A stretch of 64,000 nt of DNA from JAIEOG01 sp964611895 (GTDB lineage Bacteria; Bdellovibrionota; FAC87; UBA2466). Of the stretch, positions 8,521-18,120 are shown in pieces. Both the position numbers and the translations under genes were made by a program. The notes beneath the pieces were generated by a model. It saw nothing but the letters and a program-made list of their open reading frames with translations. It ran no database searches and was not told the DNA's origin. Position 1 is the stretch's first letter. The number at the start of each line of letters is the position of its first letter. The stretch is taken from assembly GCA_964611895.1 (NCBI GenBank), contig CAZTDN010000001.1:135546-199545 (forward strand), given 5' to 3'.

Positions 8521-9621
8521 ATGCGTTTGGGATTTGTCCTGCTCTTCGGGGTTAGCGTTTTTGGGGCTTTTGCCTCGCCCGGAACCAAAGCAGCCGGCTG
8601 CGTAACTCACGTCAAGAATTTCTCCGACCTTGCACAGCTAAACGCCGAGATTGAAAGTGGCGCGTTGAACGTGACTGACTTAGTCCAACGCCAAATTCTG
8701 GTGGAAACCGACACGAAGCTCTACAAGCTGCGCGATGGCCAGGCCATGCTCGACCAACCAGTGCCCTTTCGCCAAATCTTGCTCCCCTTTGCGCACACAG
8801 GCGTCTATCTTCCCAAGTCCATCCACCTAGGGCACAAACTGCCAAAAGGGCACTACAAGGGATTTGTAATTCTCATGCCGGGCATTGGGACCCAGATTTC
8901 CAACGCACAGAATCTTTTTGACATAGGCAGCACTCTCCAAAAGGGAAAACGGGAACCCCGTCTGCGCGTGCTTCCCCTTTTACTCGATAGCACCCTAGGG
9001 GGAATGCAGTTTGAAGCCCCTGCGGCTTGGGCGGACCATGAACACTCGGTTGAGGTAGTGCGCCACGTAGCCGCCATTGCATCTGTTTTGTTTCCTGAGC
9101 TTCGAGGCCAGGTTTGGGGCCGCAGTCAGGGGGGACTCATCGCTTTGGAGTTTGCTGGTTCAAAGCACTTAGAGACTCCTCGCAACATCTCGGGAGTGAT
9201 TGCCGTAAACCCTCCCTACCCGACACAGCACATGGTTGAAGAATCCATTCGACTCACCGAAAAGTGCTTCAATGGAGACGGTGCATTCGACAAGGGTGTA
9301 ATCTTGTCCTTTAACCATTCCTGGAAAGTATACAGAGAAGTCACCCCACATTTTCATTGCTTGCGAAGGACTTCCAAAGTTCCTGCTCTACTTCTTTTGG
9401 GAAGTGAGGACGGTGGGTATCCGCAACCTGACCACCTAGAAGTGTGGAAAACGTTTGCTTCTCATTCAGATCTGCGCCAGACCAAGGTGTACCAAGCGGG
9501 CCATAATCTATGGTCGCGTGAATCAGGTATGGAAGAAATCTTCACCGACGTTCTCAGCACGAGCGCTAGTTTTTTTGAACAAAGCGATGCGCGGTTAACT
9601 CAAATTTTATCGGCTAAATAA
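8521..9621 (+). CDS. Secreted alpha/beta-hydrolase-fold protein
   Basis: 366 aa with an N-terminal signal peptide (MRLGFVLLFGVSVFGAFA, cut near residue 19-25). An alpha/beta hydrolase core is suggested by a nucleophile elbow VWGRSQGGL (GxSxG), a late acid in LLLLGSEDGGYPQPDH and a catalytic-type His in YQAGHNLWS. These are in the expected Ser-Asp-His order. Substrate unknown; esterase or peptidase-like activity in the periplasm or outside is the reasonable guess. It is transcribed away from the lipoprotein gene, and its last 22 bases overlap the convergent TPR gene. Confidence 0.8.
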   Translation: MRLGFVLLFGVSVFGAFASPGTKAAGCVTHVKNFSDLAQLNAEIESGALNVTDLVQRQILVETDTKLYKLRDGQAMLDQPVPFRQILLPFAHTGVYLPKSIHLGHKLPKGHYKGFVILMPGIGTQISNAQNLFDIGSTLQKGKREPRLRVLPLLLDSTLGGMQFEAPAAWADHEHSVEVVRHVAAIASVLFPELRGQVWGRSQGGLIALEFAGSKHLETPRNISGVIAVNPPYPTQHMVEESIRLTEKCFNGDGAFDKGVILSFNHSWKVYREVTPHFHCLRRTSKVPALLLLGSEDGGYPQPDHLEVWKTFASHSDLRQTKVYQAGHNLWSRESGMEEIFTDVLSTSASFFEQSDARLTQILSAK

Positions 9622-10529
9622 GCGCCGACTTCGCTCACCCGCTCTTCATAGCGAAACGGATCCCAACCCGCTACCGGGGCGCTCTCCGGTCGATGAGAAA
9701 GAAACTTACGGTACCACCGCGCTACTTCTCCCGCATCGCGCTCAGTTTGCATAAGCGCTTTGCCCACTCCGTAAAAAACGATGGGAGGAAAATGAACTCC
9801 GGGCTGCTGCAATAGGCTTCTCAACATCCCCAGAGCGGGACCGGGCGCCCCTGTCTCAAGAAGCGCCATAGCGGTGAGTACTCGCTGTTGTGGCGTTGGG
9901 GGGCCCTCTACTTTATTTAATACCTCCAACGCAATTGCCGGAGCGCGGGCATTTAGATGCGCTTCAGCCAATTCGGCAATGAGCTCAGAATGGTAGGGGT
10001 AACTGTCCACCGCAGCCACAAGAGTCTGGCGATGCCGTTCAAACAAAGACAGCTGCTTCTCCGCTCGCGCACGTTCGAAAAGAACGCTGAACTGCGCCGG
10101 GTCTAGAGAAGCCGCGCGATTAAACTGTTCCCACGCCCCCTTCCAATCCCCGATTTCCGCTCGATGCCTGCCTTGCAAAAACGCCTGCTGGGATTTGTCT
10201 TGCGCAAAAAGGTTTTGTAACCCCCAAAAATGCTTTTTTAAGACATTTCGGGACTCCTGGGACAGCGGAGGCACAGCCGCCAAAACATTCTTAAAATGGG
10301 CCATCATCGCGGCTCGCCCTGAGACCCAAAACGCAAGCTCCCCCACTCGAACAGCGGCCAAAACATTGTCGGGCTCCCGGGCCAAGGATTTCTCCCAAAG
10401 CTCCAGAGAGTGGGCAAAGGAATGATGCTGGTAGTGGTACTCAGCAGCTTTGGATAAAAGAGAACCGCTAGTAGGTGACGCAGCGAAAGCCGGCAAGAGC
10501 AGTACCGAAAATACGGCCCCAAAACCCAT
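9600..10529 (-). CDS. Exported TPR-repeat protein
   Basis: 309 aa. The signal peptide (MGFGAVFSVLLLPAFAASP) is followed by TPR-like helix pairs: EYHYQHHSFAHSLELWEKSL, ARAPAIALEVLNKVEG and others. Probably periplasmic or outer-membrane associated, a protein-interaction module. It starts 3 bases after the stop of the outer-membrane barrel gene at 10533, so the two are likely one transcript, and it may be that barrel's partner. Confidence 0.8.
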   Translation of the reverse strand: MGFGAVFSVLLLPAFAASPTSGSLLSKAAEYHYQHHSFAHSLELWEKSLAREPDNVLAAVRVGELAFWVSGRAAMMAHFKNVLAAVPPLSQESRNVLKKHFWGLQNLFAQDKSQQAFLQGRHRAEIGDWKGAWEQFNRAASLDPAQFSVLFERARAEKQLSLFERHRQTLVAAVDSYPYHSELIAELAEAHLNARAPAIALEVLNKVEGPPTPQQRVLTAMALLETGAPGPALGMLRSLLQQPGVHFPPIVFYGVGKALMQTERDAGEVARWYRKFLSHRPESAPVAGWDPFRYEERVSEVGAYLADKI

Positions 10530-10532
10530 CTT

Positions 10533-11903
10533 CTAGAAAACCATGGTAGCTGTGGTACGGGCGCCGAAAGATGCACTGGGGCTGCTGACTCCGATACCCG
10601 CACCAGGCAATAACACCCCAAGATCCGCCCCAAGCTTGAAGTTCTTGTAGACCGCGTACTCGGTGCCGATATCAATCTCTAAACCGAGATTTAAGTCCGC
10701 ACCGGCGGAATCCACTAGCTTGCGAGCAAAAACCACTTCAACCGAGGAGGTCAAAGTAGGAGACCAGTCCACCTTCACCCCAGGGCGAATGTATAAAATC
10801 CCCGAAAACACCCCGCTCGCGCCATACGCCAGCGGAGTCCCAAGATTCGCGTTGTTACCAGCGTAGTTCCCCAAAAGTTGTCGCCCAAGCAAGAGCCCTG
10901 GACGGCGATTGCGGTGCAGAAGCGAAAAACCCGAGGCGGTGGCATCACTCATGTTCGCATCGCCCGATGCGAATAGAGCTTCTGCAAACGCTTTTACTTT
11001 GCGGTAGTCGACTGTGGCATTCAGTGAAAAGGCAAAAGCGTTCAGAGCAGCCGGCGGAGTTCCGCCGGAATAGTTGGTTGCGGTGCCCGATATCCAGGAC
11101 AGCTCCCCCCCGTAACTAAAATAGCCACTGGTTTTCTTGAGGTACACGTCCAAAGTCAGGTCAGACAGTGGGTACTGGATTTTGGTGGCAAGAGGATAGG
11201 AAACAGCACTATGCCGGTACTCGTTGGCGCTTCCCATTAAATCGGCGGATTGGGTCGCACTACGTTCTTGTTTTTCAAACAACAAACCCGCTTCGACTTC
11301 CATTTCCGGGTTATCGTAACGAAGGTAGGCAGTATAAAACTCTTGGTCATTATCGTTGCCAGAAACCGAAAGCTTGCGCCGTTTGCTGTAGGCCACGGCC
11401 CCAACGACATACCCCAGATGGAGACGGTACTCGATTCGATCCATCGTGGTTTGAAAATCATCCCAGAGTCCATCGCCTGAGTCGTAAAGAAGACCGTAGC
11501 CCCACGATACGGGCATGCGCCCCAAGCGAAAAACGCCGACATCCGAGGTCCATTCCAACCAAACACGGCCCAACGAAAAAGAGACGGAGTTGGGGTCACC
11601 AAAGACGAAACTTCCCTGACCTGCCCCTAAGGCTTGGTTAGCAATCGCGGTAAAGCCGGGAGAAGAAAGCAAGTTCCACTGGGACTTGATGCTAAAGTGA
11701 TCGTCGATGATCAGATTGGGGACGAGCAAAGCCCGTCCGGCAAGAAACGTCTTGCTAGCAGGGGTCCCCGTAGCTCCCAAACCTGGGTTATTGTAAAACC
11801 CGCCTTCGCTCCGAAAATTCCCCCCAAAATTAACGGTAGCGGCTTGAGCAACCGAAGTGAGAGAAAATATTAAGGTAAATAGGGTCCGCGCTGTTACTTT
11901 CAT
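10533..11903 (-). CDS. Porin-like outer-membrane beta-barrel protein
   Basis: 456 aa from the ATG at 11903, chosen because it opens the signal peptide MKVTARTLFTLIFSLTSVAQA. An open frame continues upstream but is not signal-like. The mature protein is full of alternating hydrophobic/aromatic beta strands (VWLEWTSDVGVFRLGRMPVS, LRYDNPEMEVEAGLLFEKQ) and ends in phenylalanine (ATTATMVF), the usual C-terminal signal for barrel insertion by BAM. No specific substrate family is recognised. The exported TPR gene follows at 3 bases. Confidence 0.8.
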   Translation of the reverse strand: MKVTARTLFTLIFSLTSVAQAATVNFGGNFRSEGGFYNNPGLGATGTPASKTFLAGRALLVPNLIIDDHFSIKSQWNLLSSPGFTAIANQALGAGQGSFVFGDPNSVSFSLGRVWLEWTSDVGVFRLGRMPVSWGYGLLYDSGDGLWDDFQTTMDRIEYRLHLGYVVGAVAYSKRRKLSVSGNDNDQEFYTAYLRYDNPEMEVEAGLLFEKQERSATQSADLMGSANEYRHSAVSYPLATKIQYPLSDLTLDVYLKKTSGYFSYGGELSWISGTATNYSGGTPPAALNAFAFSLNATVDYRKVKAFAEALFASGDANMSDATASGFSLLHRNRRPGLLLGRQLLGNYAGNNANLGTPLAYGASGVFSGILYIRPGVKVDWSPTLTSSVEVVFARKLVDSAGADLNLGLEIDIGTEYAVYKNFKLGADLGVLLPGAGIGVSSPSASFGARTTATMVF

Positions 11904-11937
11904 GGTCTTAATTTCATAGCGCAGGAGGAAGGAGTAG

Positions 11938-12207
11938 TCACCCTCCCTTTTTGTGAAGTTCTTCCTCGTAATACTTCGCGTAGAGCGTGTCCCATTGCCG
12001 GCTGTTTTCCAGGGGAGGGTTTTTTTGGGAGAGTATCCGCTTTCGCGCCGTTTCGGCGACCGCTTCCATTTGGCCTTGGTACAAAAGAGCCGCCCGACGG
12101 GCTTCGCGCATGGCAAGAGGCTTGTCCGGGTAACTCACGAACCCGTCGCGCTCCAGCCCATCCACCAGCAAATGCACGATGTGGATCATTTTTTCTTCTG
12201 AAATCAT
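11938..12207 (-). CDS. DUF507 family protein (second of a tandem pair)
   Basis: 89 aa, cytoplasmic. It opens MISEEKMIHIVHLLVDGLER, the typical DUF507 beginning, then charged helices. DUF507 has no established function. It is 8 bases downstream of its paralogue at 12216-12494, so the pair is cotranscribed. The barrel gene starts about 35 bases downstream on the same strand. Confidence 0.8.
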   Translation of the reverse strand: MISEEKMIHIVHLLVDGLERDGFVSYPDKPLAMREARRAALLYQGQMEAVAETARKRILSQKNPPLENSRQWDTLYAKYYEEELHKKGG

Positions 12208-12215
12208 GTTTCCAC

Positions 12216-12494
12216 CTAAACCACGACGTTCTTATCTTTGATTAACTGTTTTTTTATCATTTGGAACATCTTCTGGCGGTCGATTTTATCGCCCATTTTC
12301 GCCGTATACGCTTCCAAAAGCTTTTCGGCCTCTCGATTGATATCATCCTCAACCTTGAGATCGGCTGTGAAGATCTCTTCCATTTTCTTCAGGACTTCTG
12401 GCTCGGATTTTTTTAGAATAACGAGCTGCCGGGTCTTTAGGGTCTGCAGGATTTTCTGACTGACCATTTTTACCTGAAAAGGTTTGAGCCGCAT
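12216..12494 (-). CDS. DUF507 family protein (first of a tandem pair)
   Basis: 92 aa, opens MRLKPFQVKMVSQKILQTLK and has a helical, Lys/Glu-rich pattern with a basic end. Same family as the next gene downstream, probably a diverged duplicate that may form a heterodimer. It is divergent from the PBP1B gene across only 40 bases, so their promoters overlap or are adjacent. Confidence 0.8.
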   Translation of the reverse strand: MRLKPFQVKMVSQKILQTLKTRQLVILKKSEPEVLKKMEEIFTADLKVEDDINREAEKLLEAYTAKMGDKIDRQKMFQMIKKQLIKDKNVVV

Positions 12495-12534
12495 GGCAAA
12501 AGACTAACGAGCGGCGAGTGCGAATTCAATTGAT

Positions 12535-14763
12535 ATGTCATCACCCTGGCGTAAACGCTTTCTCTGGCCTCTAATCACCGTTCTCACCGTGCTGGGAGCG
12601 ACCCTAGCCTTTGGTCTTGCGTATATTGGGGTGATAACCCACCGCATCGACACCCGCATTGCGCAGCTACGTTCGTCCCAAGCATCCAGTTTTTATGGTT
12701 TCTACCCCGCGTTTGAAAAAGAGCAGCAGCTCTCTGTTGGCGAGCTCCGTTCCGTGCTCCAGAACCAGGGTTCTGTCGAACGCAACAATCCGGAAAACTT
12801 AATCCCGGGCGAGTTTTATTTGCGGGTTTATTCCGGGGGAGCAGACGCTTACGTGTTCAGAGCCGCTTTTACAGGACCTGGGCACAACCTCCCCCAGCTC
12901 AAAGCTCGGCTGCAATTCGAAGGCCCCCCGGAACAATTGGTCCTCAAGAAAATAAACCAGTCTGACTCTCTAGAAGAAATCCCCCTTTTAGAAGTGGCCC
13001 CCAAGAAGATCGCCAGCTATTTCGCAGGACGCTTGCGCACGCAAAACGCCGTAGCACTGTCGGAAATGCCCTATTCAATGCGCATGGCCGCTATCGCCAT
13101 TGAAGACGTGCGTTTTTTGGAGCACCACGGAGTTTCTATCCGCAGCACCTTGCGCGCTATTTTTCGCGACCTCATGGCAAGACGTTTCGTCGAAGGAGGT
13201 AGCACGATCACGCAGCAGTTGATGAAGAACCTTTTCTTCTCCAGTGATAAAGCCATTTCCCGCAAACTCAAAGAAGCGGTTTTTGCCCTGATTACAGAAG
13301 CGCGACATTCAAAAGAGTCTATTCTAGAGGCCTACCTGAACGAAGTGTACATGGGCCAGTGGGGCTCCCACGAGATCCATGGGGTTTCCGAAGGGGCGCA
13401 ATATTATTTCAATCGACCTATTTCGCGGCTTTCACTGGCTCAAAGCGCCACGCTGGCTGCGATCATTCAAGTCCCCAATGCGCACGACCCTCGTCGACAC
13501 CCTGAACGCTCTTTGAATCGACGCAATCTCGTCCTCAAACGCATGCTGGATGCGGAGTTCATTCTACCGGACGAGTACGAAGCAGCCAAAAGCGAACCGC
13601 TAGGCGTATCTGAATCCGGCACGCTGGCAGACGTAGACTACGCAATCGATCTGGTTTTGAGTCGATTGCCGAGTGCAGTTCGCTCGCGCTTGGATACCGA
13701 TGTGCTTTCGCTCTACCTTCCATTGAATCCCTATTTGCAAAGTACCGCTTCTGAAGTCCTGACGGCTAATATTGAACGCCTCAAAACCGCAGTTCCTGAG
13801 ATTGCAAAAAAAGAAAAAGCCGGCGCACACTTGCAAGGCGCGATGCTCGCGATCGATGTAAAAAACTGTACTTTGCTTGCGCTCCAAGGCGGCCGGAGCT
13901 ACCGGCAAACCCAGTTTAACCGGGTAACTCAAGGCAAACGCCAACCCGGCTCTCTATTCAAACCCTTTGTTTTTCTGGCGGGGTTTGCAAAGCCACTAGA
14001 GCCGCGGCTCACCCCCGACACCGAGTTGGACGACTCTCCCTTTGAGTGGGTGTACGACAATCAGACTTGGTCGCCCAAAAATTACGATGCTGACTTTCGC
14101 GGACCGGTTTCAGCGCGGATGGTCTTGGAGCAGTCCCTCAATGTCCCCACAGCCCGACTAGCAGAACAAGTCGGCATCCCGAAAATACGCGAAGTCTTGA
14201 TTGCCTCCGGAATCACATCAGCCTTGCCCGCAGTCCCTTCGCTTTCTCTGGGTGGGGTCGATGTAACTCCCATGGAGTTGGCGGACGCTTTCACCACTTT
14301 GGCTGGCCTTGGACAGAAGTGCGAGTTGCGTTCATTGCTCGAAGTATATGACAGCAATGGAAACCAACTTCTAAAGACGGAAAAATCGTCCAATCAAGTC
14401 CTCGCCGCGGAACCTGTTTTCGAAACCGTGAACTTGATGCGGGGGGTGATCCGGCGAGGGACTGCGCGGGGAGCGCTCTCGATCGGCTTACCGGCTCGCG
14501 ATTTTGCTGGCAAAACCGGAACCACCAACGAGGGGCGAGACACCTGGTTTGTCGGGTTTACACCAGATGTTCTGGCGTTGGTTTGGATTGGCTATGATGA
14601 GCAGGAAAAGCTAGGCCTCACCGGAAGCGCTGCTGCTGTGCCTATGTGGGCGAGTTTCATGAAGAAAGCCCGGCCTTACCTGCCTATTTCGACCTTTCCG
14701 GTACCGTCCTCGTTAGCCCCCTATCGATACCTCGAACCAGCTCCGATTGACTCTTTGCATTAA
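12535..14763 (+). CDS. mrcB: Bifunctional peptidoglycan synthase, PBP1B type
   Basis: 742 aa class A PBP that polymerises glycan strands from lipid II and cross-links them in the periplasm. Order: cytoplasmic tail; membrane helix (about residues 9-32); UB2H-like domain (about 45-135, starting SSFYGFYPAFEKEQQL), which points to PBP1B rather than PBP1A; GT51 transglycosylase with IEDVRFLEHHG (catalytic Glu near 188) and GGSTITQQLMKN; transpeptidase with S473-L-F-K, S534-L-N536 and K660-T-G-T. All catalytic motifs are intact. In E. coli the UB2H domain binds the activator LpoB; no LpoB-like gene is seen here. The GTPase gene follows. Confidence 0.93.
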   Translation: MSSPWRKRFLWPLITVLTVLGATLAFGLAYIGVITHRIDTRIAQLRSSQASSFYGFYPAFEKEQQLSVGELRSVLQNQGSVERNNPENLIPGEFYLRVYSGGADAYVFRAAFTGPGHNLPQLKARLQFEGPPEQLVLKKINQSDSLEEIPLLEVAPKKIASYFAGRLRTQNAVALSEMPYSMRMAAIAIEDVRFLEHHGVSIRSTLRAIFRDLMARRFVEGGSTITQQLMKNLFFSSDKAISRKLKEAVFALITEARHSKESILEAYLNEVYMGQWGSHEIHGVSEGAQYYFNRPISRLSLAQSATLAAIIQVPNAHDPRRHPERSLNRRNLVLKRMLDAEFILPDEYEAAKSEPLGVSESGTLADVDYAIDLVLSRLPSAVRSRLDTDVLSLYLPLNPYLQSTASEVLTANIERLKTAVPEIAKKEKAGAHLQGAMLAIDVKNCTLLALQGGRSYRQTQFNRVTQGKRQPGSLFKPFVFLAGFAKPLEPRLTPDTELDDSPFEWVYDNQTWSPKNYDADFRGPVSARMVLEQSLNVPTARLAEQVGIPKIREVLIASGITSALPAVPSLSLGGVDVTPMELADAFTTLAGLGQKCELRSLLEVYDSNGNQLLKTEKSSNQVLAAEPVFETVNLMRGVIRRGTARGALSIGLPARDFAGKTGTTNEGRDTWFVGFTPDVLALVWIGYDEQEKLGLTGSAAAVPMWASFMKKARPYLPISTFPVPSSLAPYRYLEPAPIDSLH

Positions 14764-14806
14764 ATCCGTTTCACTCGACGTGGACGACCAAACTGGGGGT
14801 GCGATC

Positions 14807-16852
14807 GTGAAACGCTTGGGTGTTTTATTTGGGGGCTTTTTTTTCACTCTTTATTCCGCAAGTGCGCATTGGGACTGGTCCAGCTTTTCTCTTTTTGGCA
14901 CAAAAGCGGAAACTTCCCACTCCTCCGATGAAGCCCCGAACGCTGATGTCCAACGCCTCCAGAACTTTCCTGCTCTCGTGGAAGAGCTCGAAAGCCTGCA
15001 AGCCAACCTGCTTCTACTGCATGCCTTTGCGCAACAAACCGGACTACATGTCACCCCAGCGCAAATGCTGTGGAAGGAATTGCTAGAATCCAAAGTTTTG
15101 CGTCAGCTGCGTCTGCGGCAAGCCCTAACGATCGTAGTCGCCGGAGGCACCAAGTCCGGCAAGAGCACCGTGTTCAATCACCTTGCGACACGGCGCCTCA
15201 GCGAAACAAGCCACATCGCCGCTGCGACAAAACAGGCCGTGCTGACCGTTCCCGATGCGTTGTACGACCTCGAGCTCATTCGCTCTCTCTTTGCCGAAAT
15301 GCAGGTGGTCGAAAATGCGGACGCCCATGCAGCTACCGAAGACTCGGGCAAAACCCACAAGCTCCTCCTAAGACGAGCGAAGAACATTCCCAAGGACATG
15401 ATGTTGGTCGACATTCCAGACGTCGACTCTGAAAATCGGGATAACTGGGAAAAGGCGTATCGGACAGCCAGAGCTTCCGACGTCGTTATCGCGATGATCA
15501 CCCCAGAAAAACACGGGGACGAAGCCACCAATGCGTTTTTTCGATCTGTGGCCGCAGAAGCCGGCAAACCCATTGTCTTGGTAATCAACAAAGTCCACGA
15601 ACAACAACTCCAGCGCGGACAATGGCAAGACTGGTTGAAAGTTTTTTGTAAATCGACTGGGATCACACCCCAGCGAGTTTACGTCGTCCCCTTTGATATG
15701 GACGCTGCGGAAGCCGGGAAGCAGGCATTTTTCCAGGTGGAAGGGAACCTGGCGCTTGCGGTAAAGGGCGAAGGCAGCTTTACGATCTCCAAAACCCCCA
15801 GCTCTTTGCACTCGGACCTACAAGAATTCAACATCTCCAACCTCAAAGCCCAGTCGATGTTGGGCTCACTCCGCCAGGCCTTGCATGGGGGCAACCAAAC
15901 TGAGGGTAGTTTAGAGGAGTACCTCAACCTGATTCGCAAGCGCAGCGCTGTCTACCAGCAAACTCTGAGCAGCATCCGGGAAGGAGCTCAGACGTTTAGC
16001 GTGGAATGGCCCACCCCTCCTCCCGCAATCTTGCGCCATGCTGTGATGGAATGGTGGCACGAAAAACACCGCAGCGATCTCACCAAAGCAGCGATGCGAT
16101 TAACCTCTCTCGTCGGCTTGGAGTGGCTCGGAAAAACCCAAGCAAAATTGCGCGCTGAAAACGCGATATTGGCTTACAACCGAGATCAACTCATGGCCAT
16201 TGACCAAGTGATCGCGCAGACTTTCAATGCACTTTCTCCCGTACTATCGGATTCTATGAATTACCTGTCACCTGAGGCAGCACAGACGCTATCCCCGCTG
16301 GCTCAAGGGCGATTGGTAGCAGAGCTCAAAAAAGCGTATGCGGAAGAGCGAAGACCCGTGGAGGATTTCGACTCTGTAGCGGCAGAACAGCTTCCACTTT
16401 GGGCTGAGAAAAACCCCTGGCTGATGACGATGCTGCAGGCGGGAGATATCACTGCCGAAGTGGTCTTGCGGCCCGCGGTCACCGTAGCCAGCACGATTGC
16501 AGGAATGTTTTTACCTGCGAATCTCGCACCCATTGCGAGCTCGGGAGGCGCTTCCATCGGGTCCTCGGTCGCCGGAGGGGTTGTCGGGAGCAAAACCATG
16601 GGAATCCTCAATGAAAAAGCCGGGGAAGAAACATCCCAACGCGTCTTTACCGACCTCACCATTGGGTATGCGACTTTGCAGTTAAACTGGATCAACCAGT
16701 GGATGGCGAACCACCACCTGGCCAAAGTACTAGCGGAGCTAGAAGCCGGGGCCGCGATAGCCAATAGCAACGAATTTCGAACGGCAGAGTCTTGTGCCGC
16801 AAGACTGACTGCGTGGCTGGAGCAAACCCCGTCGGTGCCTACGACTCCTTAA
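14807..16852 (+). CDS. Dynamin-like large GTPase with N-terminal hydrophobic segment
   Basis: 681 aa from GTG 14807, which has GGGGGT 6 bases upstream; a TTG at 14747 overlapping the PBP1B end is the alternative. G1 is G113-G-T-K-S-G-K-S-T121. G3 reads D202-I-P-D (Gly replaced by Asp) and G4 reads N261-K-V-H (Asp replaced by His), so nucleotide specificity may be altered. Helical middle region, then a hydrophobic Gly/Ala-rich stretch (about 548-600) and more helix, as in bacterial dynamin-like proteins that bind membranes. Residues 2-20 (KRLGVLFGGFFFTLYSASA) look like a signal or anchor, which is odd for a GTPase. It follows PBP1B by 43 bases. Its 3' end overlaps murA by 14 bases. Confidence 0.75.
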   Translation: MKRLGVLFGGFFFTLYSASAHWDWSSFSLFGTKAETSHSSDEAPNADVQRLQNFPALVEELESLQANLLLLHAFAQQTGLHVTPAQMLWKELLESKVLRQLRLRQALTIVVAGGTKSGKSTVFNHLATRRLSETSHIAAATKQAVLTVPDALYDLELIRSLFAEMQVVENADAHAATEDSGKTHKLLLRRAKNIPKDMMLVDIPDVDSENRDNWEKAYRTARASDVVIAMITPEKHGDEATNAFFRSVAAEAGKPIVLVINKVHEQQLQRGQWQDWLKVFCKSTGITPQRVYVVPFDMDAAEAGKQAFFQVEGNLALAVKGEGSFTISKTPSSLHSDLQEFNISNLKAQSMLGSLRQALHGGNQTEGSLEEYLNLIRKRSAVYQQTLSSIREGAQTFSVEWPTPPPAILRHAVMEWWHEKHRSDLTKAAMRLTSLVGLEWLGKTQAKLRAENAILAYNRDQLMAIDQVIAQTFNALSPVLSDSMNYLSPEAAQTLSPLAQGRLVAELKKAYAEERRPVEDFDSVAAEQLPLWAEKNPWLMTMLQAGDITAEVVLRPAVTVASTIAGMFLPANLAPIASSGGASIGSSVAGGVVGSKTMGILNEKAGEETSQRVFTDLTIGYATLQLNWINQWMANHHLAKVLAELEAGAAIANSNEFRTAESCAARLTAWLEQTPSVPTTP

Positions 16853-18110
16853 CTCGGGCAATTTCCGCACCCAATCGCGAGAGCTTGAGCTCCAGTTTTT
16901 GGTAGCCGCGATCCAGGTGGTAAATACGGCTGATCTTTGTCTCTCCCTTGGCGGCAAGGGCGGCCACGACGAGTGAGGCGCTTGCCCTCAAATCCGTGGC
17001 CATGACCGGCGCACCTACCAACGAAGTCGGGCCATGTACGATGGCGTCTTTTCCCTGAATTTCAATTTTGGCACCCAACCGGCGCAGTTCTGCGACGTGC
17101 ATGAATCGGTTTTCAAATATCGTCTCGCGGATGCGGCTCTTGCCCTGCGCTAAACACATTACCGCCATCAATTGAGCTTGCATGTCGGTGGCAAAACCAG
17201 GATAGGGTTGCGTCTCCACATCGACCGCGCGGTAAGCCTCCGCAGGAATGACTTTGAGTCTTTTTCCTTGGTCCAAGGACTCAAGCCCAACCCCCATTTG
17301 CCGAAATACATCCAGCACGGCATCCAGCTGGCTTGTGTCGGTGTTGAGGATCTCCAGTTCACTCCGGGTGGCAGCTGCAATGGCCACCCAAGTCCCCGTT
17401 TCGATTCGATCGGGGCGAATGGGGATAGGGCGAGCGGGGACTTTAAGGTCCCCACCGGTAATTCGAACCGTGGAAGTGCCTAAACCCTCAATAGCGACTC
17501 CCGCCGACTGGAGCATTTCTCCCAATGCCACGACTTCGGGCTCTCGGGCCGCGTTGAATAGTGTCGTAGTTCCTTTGGCGCGGCTGGCAGCTAATAAAAT
17601 ATTCTCGGTCCCGGTGACCGAAACTTGGGGAAACGTGATTTCGGCTCCGTGCAGCTCTCCCCGAACTTTTGCGTGGATATACCCACCCTCGACTTGGATT
17701 TGGACTCCCATTCGCTCCAACGCCGCCAGGTGAAAATCCACTGGTCGCGCGCCAATGGCACAGCCCCCGGGCAAACTGACCTCTGCATGACCATGCCTGG
17801 CGATTAGCGGCCCCAAAGCCAGGATGCCAGCACGCATTTGCCGAACCAGCTCATAAGGAGCACGAGGCGTGTGCACGACAGGTTCTATTTCGACAGTGCC
17901 GTTGTCTTTGTCCCAGCTGGACTTTGCTCCCATTTCGGCCAAAAGTTTGAGCGTCGTTTCGATATCCCAAAGTCGGGGGACATTTTGGTATCGCACTGTC
18001 TTTTCAAAAAGCAGCGCCCCAAAGAGGAGCGGTAAGGCCGCATTTTTCGAACCGCTGATAGCAACACTCCCCTGAAGCTTACGGTTGCCTTGAATAATGA
18101 GCGCGTCCAC
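16839..18110 (-). CDS. murA: UDP-N-acetylglucosamine 1-carboxyvinyltransferase MurA
   Basis: First committed step of peptidoglycan precursor synthesis: transfers enolpyruvate from PEP to UDP-GlcNAc in the cytoplasm. 423 aa, the normal length. Active-site loop SLPGGCAIGARP with Cys117, the residue modified by fosfomycin. Other landmarks: N-terminal GNRKLQGSVAISGSKNAALP and RADRIET-type segment RPDRIETGTW. Starts with GTG and GAGG upstream, 10 bases after prmC. Last gene of the rpmE-prfA-prmC-murA run. Confidence 0.97.
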   Translation of the reverse strand: MDALIIQGNRKLQGSVAISGSKNAALPLLFGALLFEKTVRYQNVPRLWDIETTLKLLAEMGAKSSWDKDNGTVEIEPVVHTPRAPYELVRQMRAGILALGPLIARHGHAEVSLPGGCAIGARPVDFHLAALERMGVQIQVEGGYIHAKVRGELHGAEITFPQVSVTGTENILLAASRAKGTTTLFNAAREPEVVALGEMLQSAGVAIEGLGTSTVRITGGDLKVPARPIPIRPDRIETGTWVAIAAATRSELEILNTDTSQLDAVLDVFRQMGVGLESLDQGKRLKVIPAEAYRAVDVETQPYPGFATDMQAQLMAVMCLAQGKSRIRETIFENRFMHVAELRRLGAKIEIQGKDAIVHGPTSLVGAPVMATDLRASASLVVAALAAKGETKISRIYHLDRGYQKLELKLSRLGAEIARVKES

Positions 18111-18120
18111 TGCCTGACCT

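Noticed and set aside
14747..14806. TTG start of the GTPase overlapping the PBP1B end
   Set aside because: GTG 14807 has a much better ribosome site; overlap start not favoured.
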